6,447 nucleotides of DNA, taken from Sphingobacterium thalpophilum (GTDB lineage Bacteria > Bacteroidota > Bacteroidia > Flavobacteriales > Flavobacteriaceae). The notes below the pieces were generated by a model. That model ran no database searches and had not been told where the DNA came from. It saw only the letters and a program-made list of their open reading frames with translations. The DNA is taken from the NCBI GenBank assembly GCA_943328865.2, contig CALQBR020000088.1, forward strand, positions 1 through 6,447, in the 5' to 3' direction. This document shows, piece by piece, positions 6,347 through 6,447 of this stretch; within the stretch, counting starts at the first letter, position 1; the number at the start of each line of letters is the position of its first letter. The position numbers and the translations under genes were made by a program.

Positions 6347-6447
6347 ATGTCGTCATTCTATAAATTAAATGTCAAGGAGGTAAAACGCGAAACCAAAGAG
6401 GCTGTTTCAGTTTTATTCAATGTTCCTAATGAACTACAAGCCAACTA
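6347..6447 (+). CDS. PaaE-like ferredoxin/flavodoxin-NADP reductase, N-terminal fragment (cut by window edge)
   Basis: Only the first 33 residues are present (MSSFYKLNVKEVKRETKEAV, then SVLFNVPNELQAN). The pattern K(L/I)xVKEVxRET..AVSVxFxVP is the first strand pair of the FAD-binding barrel in PaaE-type ferredoxin reductases (FAD and 2Fe-2S electron-transfer proteins, NAD(P)H-dependent). One known role is to feed electrons to phenylacetyl-CoA epoxidase; other members are general ferredoxin/flavodoxin reductases. The FAD, NADP and 2Fe-2S motifs would all lie beyond the edge, so the exact subgroup is open. The start is supported by an A-rich leader and an exact -7 box 16 bases upstream. The gene is divergent from padR and shares its regulatory region. 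Confidence 0.75.
   Translation, partial: MSSFYKLNVKEVKRETKEAVSVLFNVPNELQAN

Overview
The window looks like chromosomal DNA from a Flavobacterium-like member of the Bacteroidota. The evidence is low GC content, starts without Shine-Dalgarno sequences but with A/T-rich leaders, two exact matches to the Bacteroidota -7 promoter box (TAnnTTTG), and a recognisable gliding/type IX secretion gene, sprE. I see no mobile element, CRISPR array, tRNA or rRNA.

Layout. (1) Positions 1-2644, minus strand: a nearly complete sprE-like TPR lipoprotein gene. It starts at a TTG codon and runs off the left edge. (2) Positions 2645-2940: a non-coding stretch holding the sprE leader, with a possible 13-codon upstream ORF and a small hairpin. 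It also holds a clear rho-independent terminator for the upstream operon. (3) Positions 2941-6214, minus strand: a tight four-gene operon, in transcription order PadR-type repressor, small four-TM protein with a helical N-terminal domain, DUF5687-like polytopic membrane protein, ABC ATPase. (4) Positions 6215-6346: a divergent promoter region containing a 38-bp dyad that covers the padR promoter. (5) Positions 6347-6447, plus strand: the first 33 codons of a PaaE-like ferredoxin/flavodoxin reductase gene, cut by the right edge.

How it works together. The ATPase and the DUF5687-like protein are most simply read as the two halves of an ABC transporter. The operon is probably autoregulated by its own PadR protein, and the small membrane protein could be an accessory or signalling subunit, as in other PadR-linked cassettes. 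The substrate cannot be read from sequence. SprE is a separate unit behind a terminator and belongs to the type IX secretion/gliding machinery. The most noteworthy signals are the long operator-like dyad in the divergent promoter, the poorly characterised PadR/ABC cassette, and the TTG start of sprE, whose codon overlaps the stop of a tiny upstream ORF.
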